The notes beneath the pieces were generated by a model, which was not told where the DNA came from, did not search any database, and worked only from the letters and a program-made list of their open reading frames with translations. From the NCBI GenBank assembly GCA_031426735.1, contig JASJPK010000076.1, forward strand, positions 1 through 64,000: a stretch of 64,000 nucleotides of DNA, in the 5' to 3' direction. Shown piece by piece: positions 42,893 through 51,597 of the stretch (the first letter of the stretch is position 1; each line of letters starts with the position of its first letter). Position numbers and translations under genes: made by a program. The stretch is from PFJX01 sp031426735. GTDB lineage: Bacteria > Pseudomonadota > Gammaproteobacteria > Burkholderiales > Thiobacillaceae.

Positions 42893-43732
42893 ATGGCCGG
42901 ACAAAGCTGGTGGGGTGCAACGCAGTGGGCGGCTTATCTGGAACACCAGGAACAGCCGATCAAGGCGGCCAGCAAAGTGGCGCTGCGCGAACTGGAAGCG
43001 GCCTCCGGCGACAGCCTGACCGGCCAGGCCTACGCCGCGCTGATGCTGGACGATCCGATGCTGGCGCTGCGTCTGATCAAGGAGGCAAACAAGCGTCTGC
43101 CCCGGCGCATGGCGCGCGACATCACCACCCCGCTCGGCGTCGTCATGGCTTTGGGCACCGTCGCCTTCCGTGAGCAGATCGAATCCGCACCGGAAGTCGC
43201 TGCAGAAAATACCGGTTTCATGGCCTGCGAAGCGCGCGCCTCGCTGGCCGCACGTATCGCCTTTGCCTGGGGGGCGCTGCATTACGATCTCGACTCCGGC
43301 GAACTGGCGATGGCCGCCTTGCTGGCCAATGCCGGCGAAGTGGAAATGTGGGTGTTCAAGCCTGAATTGCCGCAGTCGGCGCTGGATGAACTGCACAGCG
43401 GCCGCGCCACTCGCAGCGAAGCCGCGCAACGGCAAGCCTGCGGCTTTGCCTTTCTCGATATCACGCTGCTGCTGATCGACGCCTGGAACCTGCCGCAATT
43501 GATCAAACATCTGATCCGCGGCGACGAAGGCCTGCGCGCGCGCCTCGCCCGCCTGGCGGTGAACGCCGCCCGCCACCTCAGCAATGGCGCCAGCGATCCG
43601 GCCCTGCCCGACGACATGCGCGAAGCGGCGAAACTGACCGGCGCGACGCTGGCGCAGGTCATCGCTGTGCTGCCGGATATCGGGGCGGAAGAAAAATCTG
43701 CGCTGCTGGAAGCAACGGAACCCGCCGAGTAG
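42893..43732 (+). CDS. HDOD-domain protein
   Basis: 279 aa. Helical domain with AARIAFAWGALHYDLDSGELAMAALLANAGEVEMW and a later RQACGFAFLDITLLLIDAWNLPQLIKHLI, the pattern of HDOD domains, in which HD-phosphohydrolase metal ligands are lost. HDOD proteins act in signalling, often with chemosensory or c-di-GMP systems. Standalone here, with AGGAGGCG before the ATG. The output is unknown. Confidence 0.72.
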   Translation: MAGQSWWGATQWAAYLEHQEQPIKAASKVALRELEAASGDSLTGQAYAALMLDDPMLALRLIKEANKRLPRRMARDITTPLGVVMALGTVAFREQIESAPEVAAENTGFMACEARASLAARIAFAWGALHYDLDSGELAMAALLANAGEVEMWVFKPELPQSALDELHSGRATRSEAAQRQACGFAFLDITLLLIDAWNLPQLIKHLIRGDEGLRARLARLAVNAARHLSNGASDPALPDDMREAAKLTGATLAQVIAVLPDIGAEEKSALLEATEPAE

Positions 43733-43831
43733 AGCCGCCGGGCCGAGTTCGTCCCAAACCGGAATGCATGGAAACTATCGCCATGCGAACATCGGTTCCC
43801 GAAACCAAGCCTTGGCCATTGGAGACACCCC

Positions 43832-44041
43832 ATGCGATCCCTGCCGCTCTTTCCCTTGCTCCTGCTGCTTGGCGCCTGTGGCGCGGAAACCGCTGGCACA
43901 GCCGCAGTAGGCGGACAGTCTGTCGTGCAGCAAGCCGAACAGGCCAATGCCCTCAAGGCGCAGGTACTGGACCAGATCGATGCTGCCGCTCAGTTGGAGC
44001 AACAGCGCTTGAAACAGGCTGAGCAAGCAGCCAAGCCCTGA
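43832..44041 (+). CDS. Small lipoprotein
   Basis: 69 aa. Signal peptide with lipobox LLGAC, then a short Ala/Gln-rich helical tail (QQAEQANALKAQVLDQIDAAAQLEQQRLKQAEQ). It may form a coiled coil anchored in the outer membrane. Followed 40 bp later by another lipoprotein gene on the same strand. No function recognised. Confidence 0.68.
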   Translation: MRSLPLFPLLLLLGACGAETAGTAAVGGQSVVQQAEQANALKAQVLDQIDAAAQLEQQRLKQAEQAAKP

Positions 44042-44081
44042 GAGACACTGCGTTTCCATTTACCACCGCTGGAACATCGTG

Positions 44082-44951
44082 ATGCCTAGCCTTGCCACCC
44101 TTGCCCCACGCCTGACCGGCTTCGCCCTGCTCCTGGCCTTGCTGGCCGGCTGCGGCCATAAGGAAGAGGCGGCCATGCCGGCGGCAGCGCCCGCAGAGGC
44201 CATGGATGCGGCGGCGCGCGCTGTGGGGCCGGAAGGCGCCCAGGAAGATGCCATGGCTGCCGCGCCCGAAGCCACCGCCAAATACCTGGCCGAGCGCCAA
44301 TATTGGGACTACGAACTTCCCGAAGCGGATATCGAAGGTCGTTGGCAGGCCCACATGAAACTCTGCCGGGTCGACTGCGAAGTTCTGGAAGCCAGCCTGA
44401 GCAAATCCGCCCACGCACCGGTGCGGGCGCATCTGCTGCTGCGCATAGGCCGGCCTAACGCGGCGAAGCTGATGACCGCCATGGGCGACGCCGGTGTCAG
44501 CGAGCGCCGGGTCGAGCGGGAAGACAAGACCATGCAGGTGATCGACGCCGAGGCCCGGCTGAAAAACCTGGCCGAACTGCGCGACCGCCTGCGCGGTCTG
44601 CTCGCCACCCGCACCGGCGCGCTGAAGGATGTGTTGGAAACAGAAAGAGAACTTGCTCGCGTGCAAGGCGATCTGGACGCGATGACCGCCCAGCGCCGGG
44701 TGCTCGCCAACGAAACCGAAAAGATCCTGCTGGAGGCCAACTACCGCGCCACTCCCAGCCTGGGCGAAACGGGAGCCATGCAACCGTTGGTGGAAGCCTG
44801 GGGTGAGGCTGGCAACGCTTTTGCGCGTAGCCTGGCCGCCTCCCTGATGTTCATCGTCCAGGCGTTGCCCTGGCTGGTCATCGTGCTGCCGGCCGGTTGG
44901 GGCGCCTGGCGGCTGCTGCGCCGCTTGTTCAAACAACGTCAGGCCAAATAG
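44082..44951 (+). CDS. DUF4349-type membrane lipoprotein
   Basis: 289 aa. Lipobox LLAGC at residue ~24, an Ala/Met-rich linker, a beta region, a long coiled coil (DAEARLKNLAELRDRLRGLLATRTGALKDVLETERELARVQGDLDA) and a C-terminal TM helix with basic end (LPWLVIVLPAGWGAWRLLRRLFKQR). This layout is that of DUF4349 proteins, of unknown function. I chose ATG 44082 over the GTG one codon earlier. Possibly co-transcribed with the small lipoprotein upstream. Confidence 0.75.
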   Translation: MPSLATLAPRLTGFALLLALLAGCGHKEEAAMPAAAPAEAMDAAARAVGPEGAQEDAMAAAPEATAKYLAERQYWDYELPEADIEGRWQAHMKLCRVDCEVLEASLSKSAHAPVRAHLLLRIGRPNAAKLMTAMGDAGVSERRVEREDKTMQVIDAEARLKNLAELRDRLRGLLATRTGALKDVLETERELARVQGDLDAMTAQRRVLANETEKILLEANYRATPSLGETGAMQPLVEAWGEAGNAFARSLAASLMFIVQALPWLVIVLPAGWGAWRLLRRLFKQRQAK

Positions 44952-44970
44952 GCTGGCCGACCCGAAGGGT

Positions 44971-45039
44971 GTAGGAGCGCCTTCCAAGGCGCGATTGTTC
45001 GCAGCGTCGAAGGCATCGCGCCTTGGAAGGCGCTCCTAC
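44971..45039. repeat. REPIN-like inverted pair, copy 3
   Basis: Same arms as copies 1 and 2 around a ~19-bp centre. The right end abuts the stop codon (45040-45042) of the minus-strand NamZ-like gene. Confidence 0.88.
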
Positions 45040-46245
45040 CTAGCGGTACAACAAGATGTTCTCGCGTTGTTCGCGCCAGGCGATTTCGTCCGGGCCCGCC
45101 AGCGTATCCAGGTCGGCCGCGGTCGATTCAGCGTCATCGACCCACCTCCGCAGGCCTTCGCCGCCGTTGATCAGGTCGATGGCGAGGCGGTCGTGTTCGT
45201 ATTCGTAGGCAAAGTCGCGCCAGAGCGGGTAGTCCGTTTGCAATAAGCGGATGGCCTTGAACGCCAGCGCCTGCACGCGCCAGGGTTTGAACGCGGCGTG
45301 ATCGTAGCTGCCGTCTTCGACGTGAATCTGGATGCCGGCGCAGAGTTTGCCGGCGTGTTTGTGGAAGGTCGGTTCGAACCAGCATTCGCGCAGGATGCAG
45401 CCGTGCAGCCAATCGGGGGCGAGTTGCCGCATCTGGGCGATGATCTGGCGCGGCTCGATGTCGGGTGCGCCGAACAGTTCCAGCGGCCGCGTCGTGCCGC
45501 GTCCTTCCGACAGCGTCGTGCCTTCCAGCATCACGGTGCCGGCGTAGCAGCGCGCCATGGACAGGTTGGGCGCGTTCGGGCTGGGGTTGATCCAGCTCCG
45601 TTCACCCAGCGGCCAGCCGAAGCCGGGCGCGGCATCCGGCTGCCAGCCTTGCATCGCGATGACCTGGTAATCGACATCCAGCTGTAGCGCGCGCACGAAC
45701 CAGTGGCCCATTTCGCCCAGCGTCAGGCCGTGCCGCATCGGCATCGCGCCGGCGCCGACGAAGCTCTCCCAGCCGGGCCGCAGGGTCAGGCCTTCGACCG
45801 GCCGACCGGCCGGATTCGGACGGTCGAGCACGATGACGGTCTTGCCAAAACGCGCAGCTTCTTCCAGCACATAGCGCAAGGTGGTGATGAAGGTGTAAAT
45901 GCGGCAGCCGAGGTCTTGCAGATCGACCAGCAACACGTCGAAGCAGTCCATCATCGCCGGCGTCGGGCGGCGCACTGCGCCGTACAGGCTGAACACCGGG
46001 ATGCCCAGTTGCGGGTCGCGGAAGTCGGGCGACTCCATCATGTTGTCCTGCTTGTCGCCGCGCAGGCCGTGTTGCGGGCCGAAAGCGGCGCTGAGCTTGA
46101 TCTCCGGCAGCGCGGCGAGCGCGTCGAGCGCATGCGTCAGGTCGGCGGTGACCGAGGCGGGATGCGCCAGCAGCGCGACGCGGCGACCGGCCAGTGGGCG
46201 GCGCAGCTCGGGTTCGGTCAGCAGGCGGTCGAGTCCGAATTTCAT
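45040..46245 (-). CDS. DUF1343/NamZ-like exo-beta-N-acetylmuramidase
   Basis: 401 aa. Conserved DUF1343 features are GPQHGLRGDKQDNM, DVLLVDLQDLGCRIYTF, LDRPNPAGRPVEG and EGTTLSEGRGTTRPLELFGAP. NamZ removes MurNAc from the non-reducing end of peptidoglycan fragments. No signal peptide is visible at the chosen ATG 46245, which overlaps the upstream stop by ATGA, so it may act in the cytoplasm on recycled fragments. Third gene of a coupled GGDEF/EAL-DOMON-NamZ unit. Confidence 0.88.
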   Translation of the reverse strand: MKFGLDRLLTEPELRRPLAGRRVALLAHPASVTADLTHALDALAALPEIKLSAAFGPQHGLRGDKQDNMMESPDFRDPQLGIPVFSLYGAVRRPTPAMMDCFDVLLVDLQDLGCRIYTFITTLRYVLEEAARFGKTVIVLDRPNPAGRPVEGLTLRPGWESFVGAGAMPMRHGLTLGEMGHWFVRALQLDVDYQVIAMQGWQPDAAPGFGWPLGERSWINPSPNAPNLSMARCYAGTVMLEGTTLSEGRGTTRPLELFGAPDIEPRQIIAQMRQLAPDWLHGCILRECWFEPTFHKHAGKLCAGIQIHVEDGSYDHAAFKPWRVQALAFKAIRLLQTDYPLWRDFAYEYEHDRLAIDLINGGEGLRRWVDDAESTAADLDTLAGPDEIAWREQRENILLYR

Positions 46246-46778
46246 GGCAGGGCAAGTTCCAGGGTAAAGGTGTCGGGATGATGGAAGTCGGCTTTGCCGG
46301 CGGCATGCTGCAAGGCCCAATAGCCGATGCTGTCGTCGACGCCTTCCACCACGGCGGTCAGGCCGAGTTGTAAACGCGCGCCGGGCGGCAGGTCTTGCGG
46401 CGGGATCGTCGCCTGCAGCGTCAGGCAGCCGGGTTCGCTCCAACATGCGATGTCCGGCGCGATGGCCGGCTCCAGCAAGCCGCCGGCGCGATAGTCGGTG
46501 AAGGCGTAGGCCTGCCAAAGACCTGCCGGCGAGAAGTTGAATTCGCGATAGGCCGGCGATTCCTCCGCGCGGATGAAGGCTTCGAAGCAGGTGTGCCGCC
46601 AGAGGCCGTCGGCGCGTGCGGCGACTTCATGCGCAGGGATGCGGAGGCCATTCAGATCGCCGCTCAGCGTGTAACTCAAGCGAAGCGCGCCGCTTGCGAG
46701 GACGGCGATATCCACCTGGATCGAGTCGACGCAATTCGGGCGGGTTGCGGGATGCGGTTGCAGTCTTCGGCTATGCAT
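46242..46778 (-). CDS. DOMON-like domain protein
   Basis: 178 aa beta-rich protein with the conserved segments DGLWRHTCFEAFI, YREFNFSPAGLWQAYAFTDYR and IGYWALQH. I recognise this as the small DOMON-like family sometimes noted with MurB. The start at 46778 (MHSRRLQPHP) overlaps the end of the EAL gene and matches the family's HP start; an upstream ATG adds nine residues. DOMON folds bind heme or sugars, but no ligand can be assigned. The link with a muramic-acid enzyme downstream suggests a murein-related role (inference). Confidence 0.75.
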   Translation of the reverse strand: MHSRRLQPHPATRPNCVDSIQVDIAVLASGALRLSYTLSGDLNGLRIPAHEVAARADGLWRHTCFEAFIRAEESPAYREFNFSPAGLWQAYAFTDYRAGGLLEPAIAPDIACWSEPGCLTLQATIPPQDLPPGARLQLGLTAVVEGVDDSIGYWALQHAAGKADFHHPDTFTLELALP

Positions 46779-49194
46779 CGTGGCGGAACATGCGGACGAC
46801 TTCACCGGCCGGCATGGCCTTGCCGATCAACCAGCCCTGGCCGACGTCGCAGCCCATTTGCAGCAGCGCTTGCCGTTGCGCTTCGGTTTCCATGCCTTCG
46901 CCGACGGTGGTCAGGTTCAGGTTGCGGGCCAGGCCGACGACGGCGCTGGCGATGGCCTGGGCGTTGGCTTCGTCGGGCAGGCCCTGGACGAAGCTGCGGT
47001 CGAGTTTGAGGGTGTTGATCGGCAGGCGGCGCAGCGCGGCGAGCGAAAAGAAGCCGGTGCCGAAATCGTCGATGGCAAGGCCGATGCCATATTCGCGCAG
47101 GGCTTCCATGGCCTGGTCGCCGCTGTCCAGTTCGTGCATCAAGGTGTTCTCGCTGATTTCCAGATGCAGGAACGAGGCGTCCAGGCCACTGGCCGCCAGG
47201 GCCGCGTCGACCTGTTCGACGATGGCGCCGGCAAGTTGGCGTCCGGCGATGTTGACCGCGATATGTTCCAACCCGAGCCCGGCGGCAAGCCAGTCCGCCA
47301 TTTGCTTGCAGGCGCGGCTCAGCACCCAGGCGCCGAGCGGGACGATCAGGCCGCATTCCTCGGCGGTGGCGAGAAACTCGTCCGGCGCGAGCAGGCCCAG
47401 TTCGGGGTGATGCCAGCGCAGCAGGGCTTCGACGCCGATCACCTCGCCGCTGCACAGGCAGATTTGCGGTTGATAGAACAGTTCGAATTCGCCGAGCTGC
47501 AGGGCGCGGCGCAGGCTGCTTTCCAGACGCACCCGGTTCATCGCGGCCTCGGTCAGCGCCGGCGTGTAGAACTGGAAGTTGCCGCGGCCGAGATCCTTGG
47601 CGCGATAAAGGGCGGCATCGGCGTGGCTGAGCAGATCCTCGGCATCCTTGCCGTCATCGGGAAACAGGCTGACGCCCAGGCTGGCGCCGACGAAGAATTC
47701 GTTGCCGTCGATGACAAATGCCGTGCGGCAGGCATCGAGCAGTTTCTCGGCGACGACGGCGGCGTGCTCGGTGCTGTCGAGTTCGGCGGCGAGGACGACA
47801 AATTCGTCGCCGCCCAGGCGCGCGACGGTGTCTTCGCCGCGCACCGCGGCTTTCAGGCGCGCCGAAGCCTGTTGCAGCAGCAGATCGCCGACGGCATGGC
47901 CGTGGCTGTCGTTGACGTTCTTGAAGTAATCCAGGTCGAGGAAAAACAGGGCGAGCCGAGAGTTGTCGCGGCGCGCGTGGGCGATGGCCTGGGTGAGCCG
48001 TTCGCCGAGTTGCAGACGGTTGGCCAGGCCGGTCAGCGCATCGTGGCTGGCCAGATGGCGCAGGCTGGCCTGGCTGTCGCGCAGGTTGCGGTTGGCGAAT
48101 TCCAGATCGCGCGTGCGCGCCGCGACGCGTTCGTCCAGTTCGGCCTTGGCGGCGCTCAGGGCCTGGCGTTGCTGTTGCCGTTCCAGCGCGATGGCGGTCA
48201 TCACCAGCAAGGTGGAAGCGGCGACGATCAGGTAAGTCAGCAGCAGCCAGAAGCGTTGCTGCGGCTCGCCCAGCGCGAACGGGCCGCTGCCCTGCGTGGT
48301 GCCGAGCACCGCCAGTACGGCGATCAGCAGCATGGCCAGGGTGCCGCCGCAATGGCCGAAACGGATCGCTGCCCAGATCATCAACGGGAAGGCCAGATAG
48401 CTGATCGGATCGTGCCGGTTCGCGTCCAGTTGCCAGCCCAGGAACACCACGCCGCCCAGCGTCAGCGTGGCCGCCAGAATCAGGCCCAGCTCAAGGCCGC
48501 GCGAGCCGATCCGCAACGGCGTGCGCCAGTCGCCGCTACGCGGATCGAAGGCCATCAATACCGGTGCGACCACCAGCGCGCCGGCGACGTTGGCCAGCCA
48601 CCAGGTGATCAGCGTCGAGCCGGCCTGATGCGGGGGCAGGCCGGTAAATGCGGCCAGGCTCAGCGTGCCGAGGCCGGCGGAAAACAGCGGGCCGACCAAC
48701 GCGGCCAGCACGATGAAGGCCACTGTGCCGCGCAAGCTGCCGAGCGGTTCGGCATAGCCGGCGCGGCGGTAGCCGAAGCGACGGTACAAGCCGACCCCGA
48801 GCACCGCTTCCAGCGCTGCGCCCGCGGCGATCAGCGTGAGCGCGGCTAAGGTGGCCAGGTCGCCTCCGGTCGTGGCCAGTCCGGCGGCAAGCGCACCCAG
48901 GAACAGGCCCGGCCAGACCCGCGTGCCATAGCGGATCGCCAGCGCCAGACTGATGCCGGTCGCCGGCCAGACGGCGGAACCGATGCCTTGTATCGTCGCC
49001 CATTCGTATCCCACCAGGGCGGCGGCGAAATAGCCCAGCGCGGCCAGCGCCCAGATCGGCAACTGCTGTTGCAGCCGGATGAAAAGCGCGTGCAGGCCGG
49101 TTGGCGGGGAGGAGAGTTCGGTAATGTGTTGCAACTGCGCGGATGCCTGATTACGGCCCGACAGGTCGGGCGCGGCTGAAGTCGAGACCGGCAA
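46771..49194 (-). CDS. MASE1-GGDEF-EAL cyclic di-GMP protein
   Basis: 807 aa. Eight or so N-terminal TM helices form a MASE1 sensor (GIGSAVWPATGISLALAIRYG; GLFLGALAAGL), then a coiled coil (KAELDERVAARTRDLEF), GGDEF and EAL. The GGDEF motif is intact (LGGDEFVV, ~460) and an inhibitory RxxD site (RGED) lies five residues before it. EALLRWHHP (~590), DDFGTG and the other EAL residues are intact. So it may make and degrade c-di-GMP. First gene of the coupled unit with the DOMON-like gene. Confidence 0.93.
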   Translation of the reverse strand: MPVSTSAAPDLSGRNQASAQLQHITELSSPPTGLHALFIRLQQQLPIWALAALGYFAAALVGYEWATIQGIGSAVWPATGISLALAIRYGTRVWPGLFLGALAAGLATTGGDLATLAALTLIAAGAALEAVLGVGLYRRFGYRRAGYAEPLGSLRGTVAFIVLAALVGPLFSAGLGTLSLAAFTGLPPHQAGSTLITWWLANVAGALVVAPVLMAFDPRSGDWRTPLRIGSRGLELGLILAATLTLGGVVFLGWQLDANRHDPISYLAFPLMIWAAIRFGHCGGTLAMLLIAVLAVLGTTQGSGPFALGEPQQRFWLLLTYLIVAASTLLVMTAIALERQQQRQALSAAKAELDERVAARTRDLEFANRNLRDSQASLRHLASHDALTGLANRLQLGERLTQAIAHARRDNSRLALFFLDLDYFKNVNDSHGHAVGDLLLQQASARLKAAVRGEDTVARLGGDEFVVLAAELDSTEHAAVVAEKLLDACRTAFVIDGNEFFVGASLGVSLFPDDGKDAEDLLSHADAALYRAKDLGRGNFQFYTPALTEAAMNRVRLESSLRRALQLGEFELFYQPQICLCSGEVIGVEALLRWHHPELGLLAPDEFLATAEECGLIVPLGAWVLSRACKQMADWLAAGLGLEHIAVNIAGRQLAGAIVEQVDAALAASGLDASFLHLEISENTLMHELDSGDQAMEALREYGIGLAIDDFGTGFFSLAALRRLPINTLKLDRSFVQGLPDEANAQAIASAVVGLARNLNLTTVGEGMETEAQRQALLQMGCDVGQGWLIGKAMPAGEVVRMFRHDA

Positions 49195-49228
49195 GCTTAT
49201 CCGTTCGCATGCCGCCTTGCGAGACTCA

Positions 49229-50572
49229 TCAATCGTCGGGATTTGCCCCGCGCGGCAAGGTCAGTGTGGCGCGTAATCCGCCTTCAGGACGGTTGCTCAG
49301 GCTAACGTTGCCGCCGTGGGCGCGGGCCAGGTTGCGGGCGACCGCCAAACCCAGGCCGGTTCCGCCAGTGGCCCGGTTGCGCGAGGATTCGCCACGGCGA
49401 AAGGGTTCGAACATCTGTTCCAGTTCGCTTTCGGGGATGCCGGGGCCGTTATCGTCGATATGCAGTTTCAGCGTTTCCGCGCTGTCTTCCAGCGTGATCA
49501 GAACCCTGCCGTTTGCGCCTTTTCCGTAACGCACGGCGTTGTCGAGCAGGTTGGCGAGGCAGCGTCGCAGTGCTTGCGGCCGTGCAAGCAGTGGCCGGCT
49601 GGCTGCTCCATAGACTTCAACGAAGGCATTAACGGTTTTCATATCGTCGCGCAGTGTTGAAACCAGCGCGTTGATATCCAGCAACACACCATTTTCCTGG
49701 CGCGACTCGCCGCGCAGGAAATCAAGCGTGGCGGCGATCATGTTTTCCATTTCTTCCAGGTCGCGCAGGAATTTCTCGCGTTGGCCGGCATCCGCCAGCA
49801 TCTCCGCGCGCAATTTGAGGCGGGTGATCGGGGATTTCAGGTCATGCGAGATCGCCGCAAGGATGCGCAGGCGATCATGTAGATAACTGGCCAGACGGCT
49901 TTGCATGGTGTTGAACGCATGCGCGGCCTGACGCACTTCGCGCGGGCCGGTTTCAGCCAGCGGCGCGCCGGAAAGGTCGCGGCCCAGTACATCGGCGGCG
50001 CGCGCGAGGCGTTGCAGAGGCAGCACCGCCCAGCGCATGGCCAGCAAGGTGATCACGGCGATGACCAGGAAATAACCGGTCAGCAGGGGCAGATGCCGGC
50101 TGGGGGCGAGCGCGCTTTCTTCCGGGTAATGGTGCGACGCAATCAGCCGCTGACCATCGCTCAGGCTCATCGAAATCTGAATGGCGGCCGGCAATCCGTC
50201 GCGGATGATTTCCGCGTCTCCAGTCACCAGAACCCGTCGCTCCGATCCCAGCACTTCGCGCAGGCGATCCTGCAAATGGTGCAGCGGGCCAGGTTCTGTT
50301 TCCTGACCTGGCGCAGATGCCAGCGTGAAAGTGATGTGCGTCGAATTCAGCACGTGCAACAAGGCCATCCGTTCGCCCGGCGGCGTGTGTTCCAGTTTGT
50401 GCGCTACAAAGCTCAGGCGCTGCCCCAACGGGCCTGCGATCAAGTGGGATACCACGCGCTCCCTCTCTTCCTGGTAGAGCCGTTCCGACACCCCCTGCGC
50501 GGCGAGCAGCGCGATCAGCAACACAGCGACCACCCGCAGATAGATGGAATCGAAACGTTTCATGCCGGTCAT
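49229..50572 (-). CDS. Sensor histidine kinase
   Basis: 447 aa inner membrane kinase. TM1 (IYLRVVAVLLIALLAAQGV), periplasmic loop ~150 residues, TM2 (LTGYFLVIAVITLLAMRW), HAMP, H-box ISHDLKSPITR, N-box CLANLLDNAVRYG, G1 DDNGPGIP and G2 GGTGLGLAV. EnvZ-like layout. Its ATG overlaps the stop of the response regulator gene (ATGA). Together they probably control the divergent metal/cation efflux operon. Confidence 0.92.
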   Translation of the reverse strand: MTGMKRFDSIYLRVVAVLLIALLAAQGVSERLYQEERERVVSHLIAGPLGQRLSFVAHKLEHTPPGERMALLHVLNSTHITFTLASAPGQETEPGPLHHLQDRLREVLGSERRVLVTGDAEIIRDGLPAAIQISMSLSDGQRLIASHHYPEESALAPSRHLPLLTGYFLVIAVITLLAMRWAVLPLQRLARAADVLGRDLSGAPLAETGPREVRQAAHAFNTMQSRLASYLHDRLRILAAISHDLKSPITRLKLRAEMLADAGQREKFLRDLEEMENMIAATLDFLRGESRQENGVLLDINALVSTLRDDMKTVNAFVEVYGAASRPLLARPQALRRCLANLLDNAVRYGKGANGRVLITLEDSAETLKLHIDDNGPGIPESELEQMFEPFRRGESSRNRATGGTGLGLAVARNLARAHGGNVSLSNRPEGGLRATLTLPRGANPDD

Positions 50573-51285
50573 GCTTTTTTCACCTCGACGGCCAGTACGT
50601 AGCCTTCGTTGCGCACCGTCTTGATCAAGCGCGGCTCGCGCGCGTCGTCGTCGAGCTTGCGGCGCAGGCGGCCGATCTGCACGTCGATGGCGCGGTCAAA
50701 TGGCGACGCTTCGCGGCCTTGGGTGAACTCCAGCAACTGGTCGCGCGACAGCACCCGGTTCGGGCGTTCGACCAGCACGCGCAGAATTTTGAATTCCACG
50801 CCTGATAAATCCACGACTACGCCAGCCGGCGAGCGCAGTTGCCGGCTTTGCATGTCGAGTGTCCAACCCGCGAAGCGGACGCTGTGCACATCTTCGGCCG
50901 CAAGGTTTTCCGGCAGGCTGCCGGCGCGGCGCAGGATGCTCTTGATGCGGGCGAGCAATTCACGCGGGTTGAACGGCTTGGGCAGATAGTCGTCGGCGCC
51001 CATTTCCAGACCGACGATACGGTCGATCTCGTCGCCGCGCGCGGTCAACATGAGGATAGGAATCCGGCTCTGCGCACGGAGTCGGCGGCACAGGGAAAGA
51101 CCGTCTTCGCCGGGCAACATGATGTCCAGAATAACCAGATCGAACGGGGCCGCAGCCATCGCCTTCTGCATTTCCCGCCCCTCTGCCACAGCGGTGATGC
51201 GATACCCGGCTTGACCGAGATAGTCGCGCAGCAGGTCGCGCAACTCGGGGTCGTCGTCCACCAGCAGGAGATGTTCTTGTTTCAT
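50569..51285 (-). CDS. OmpR-family response regulator
   Basis: 238 aa. Receiver with LLLVDDDPELRDLL, LVILDIMLPGEDG (phospho-Asp), MLTARGDEIDR and LPKPF; then a winged-helix domain ending IDVQIGRLRRKLDD ... IKTVRNEGYVLA. Start at 51285 (MKQEHLLLVDDD); the much longer open frame upstream is spurious. Divergent from the efflux genes and likely their regulator. Confidence 0.93.
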   Translation of the reverse strand: MKQEHLLLVDDDPELRDLLRDYLGQAGYRITAVAEGREMQKAMAAAPFDLVILDIMLPGEDGLSLCRRLRAQSRIPILMLTARGDEIDRIVGLEMGADDYLPKPFNPRELLARIKSILRRAGSLPENLAAEDVHSVRFAGWTLDMQSRQLRSPAGVVVDLSGVEFKILRVLVERPNRVLSRDQLLEFTQGREASPFDRAIDVQIGRLRRKLDDDAREPRLIKTVRNEGYVLAVEVKKA

Positions 51286-51350
51286 GGTTCGGTTCGACTC
51301 TTGAATGAGGTGATTATTTTCGCGTTCAAACACCGGTCCCGAAGCAATTT

Positions 51351-51425
51351 GTAAATCCATGTAACAAACGGCCGGTCTGTCGAAGCAGCTTACAAAACAA
51401 CGCTTTCGCGTAACGCGACAGTTAC
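51351..51425. promoter_or_regulatory. Cluster of GTAA/TTAC half-sites between regulator and efflux genes
   Basis: GTAAATCCATGTAAC has two GTAA 10 bp apart (51351 and 51361), the spacing of OmpR-family direct repeats. TTAC copies in reverse lie at 51390 and 51422. A perfect TCGCG TAA CGCGA palindrome is at 51406-51418. The rest of the 312-bp divergent gap shows no gene. Binding of the adjacent regulator is inference. Confidence 0.4.
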
Positions 51426-51597
51426 AGCTGTCTGCTCGAATGGGGTTGTCGCAAACAGTGATGAAGCCAGGGGGCGATACGCAGTTCCAGGCTTTGCCTC
51501 GAGCGTGAGAAATCCGTGGCCTGAACGCTGTCTGGATGCCTTCACCCTGACCCAACCCGCTTTTTCTGTTCTTTCCATCCATTTCTCGATAAATCCC

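Noticed and set aside
46780..48849. 689-aa plus-strand frame opposite the GGDEF/EAL gene
   Set aside because: GGDEF, RxxD and EAL motifs are all on the minus strand; the other frame has no domain pattern.
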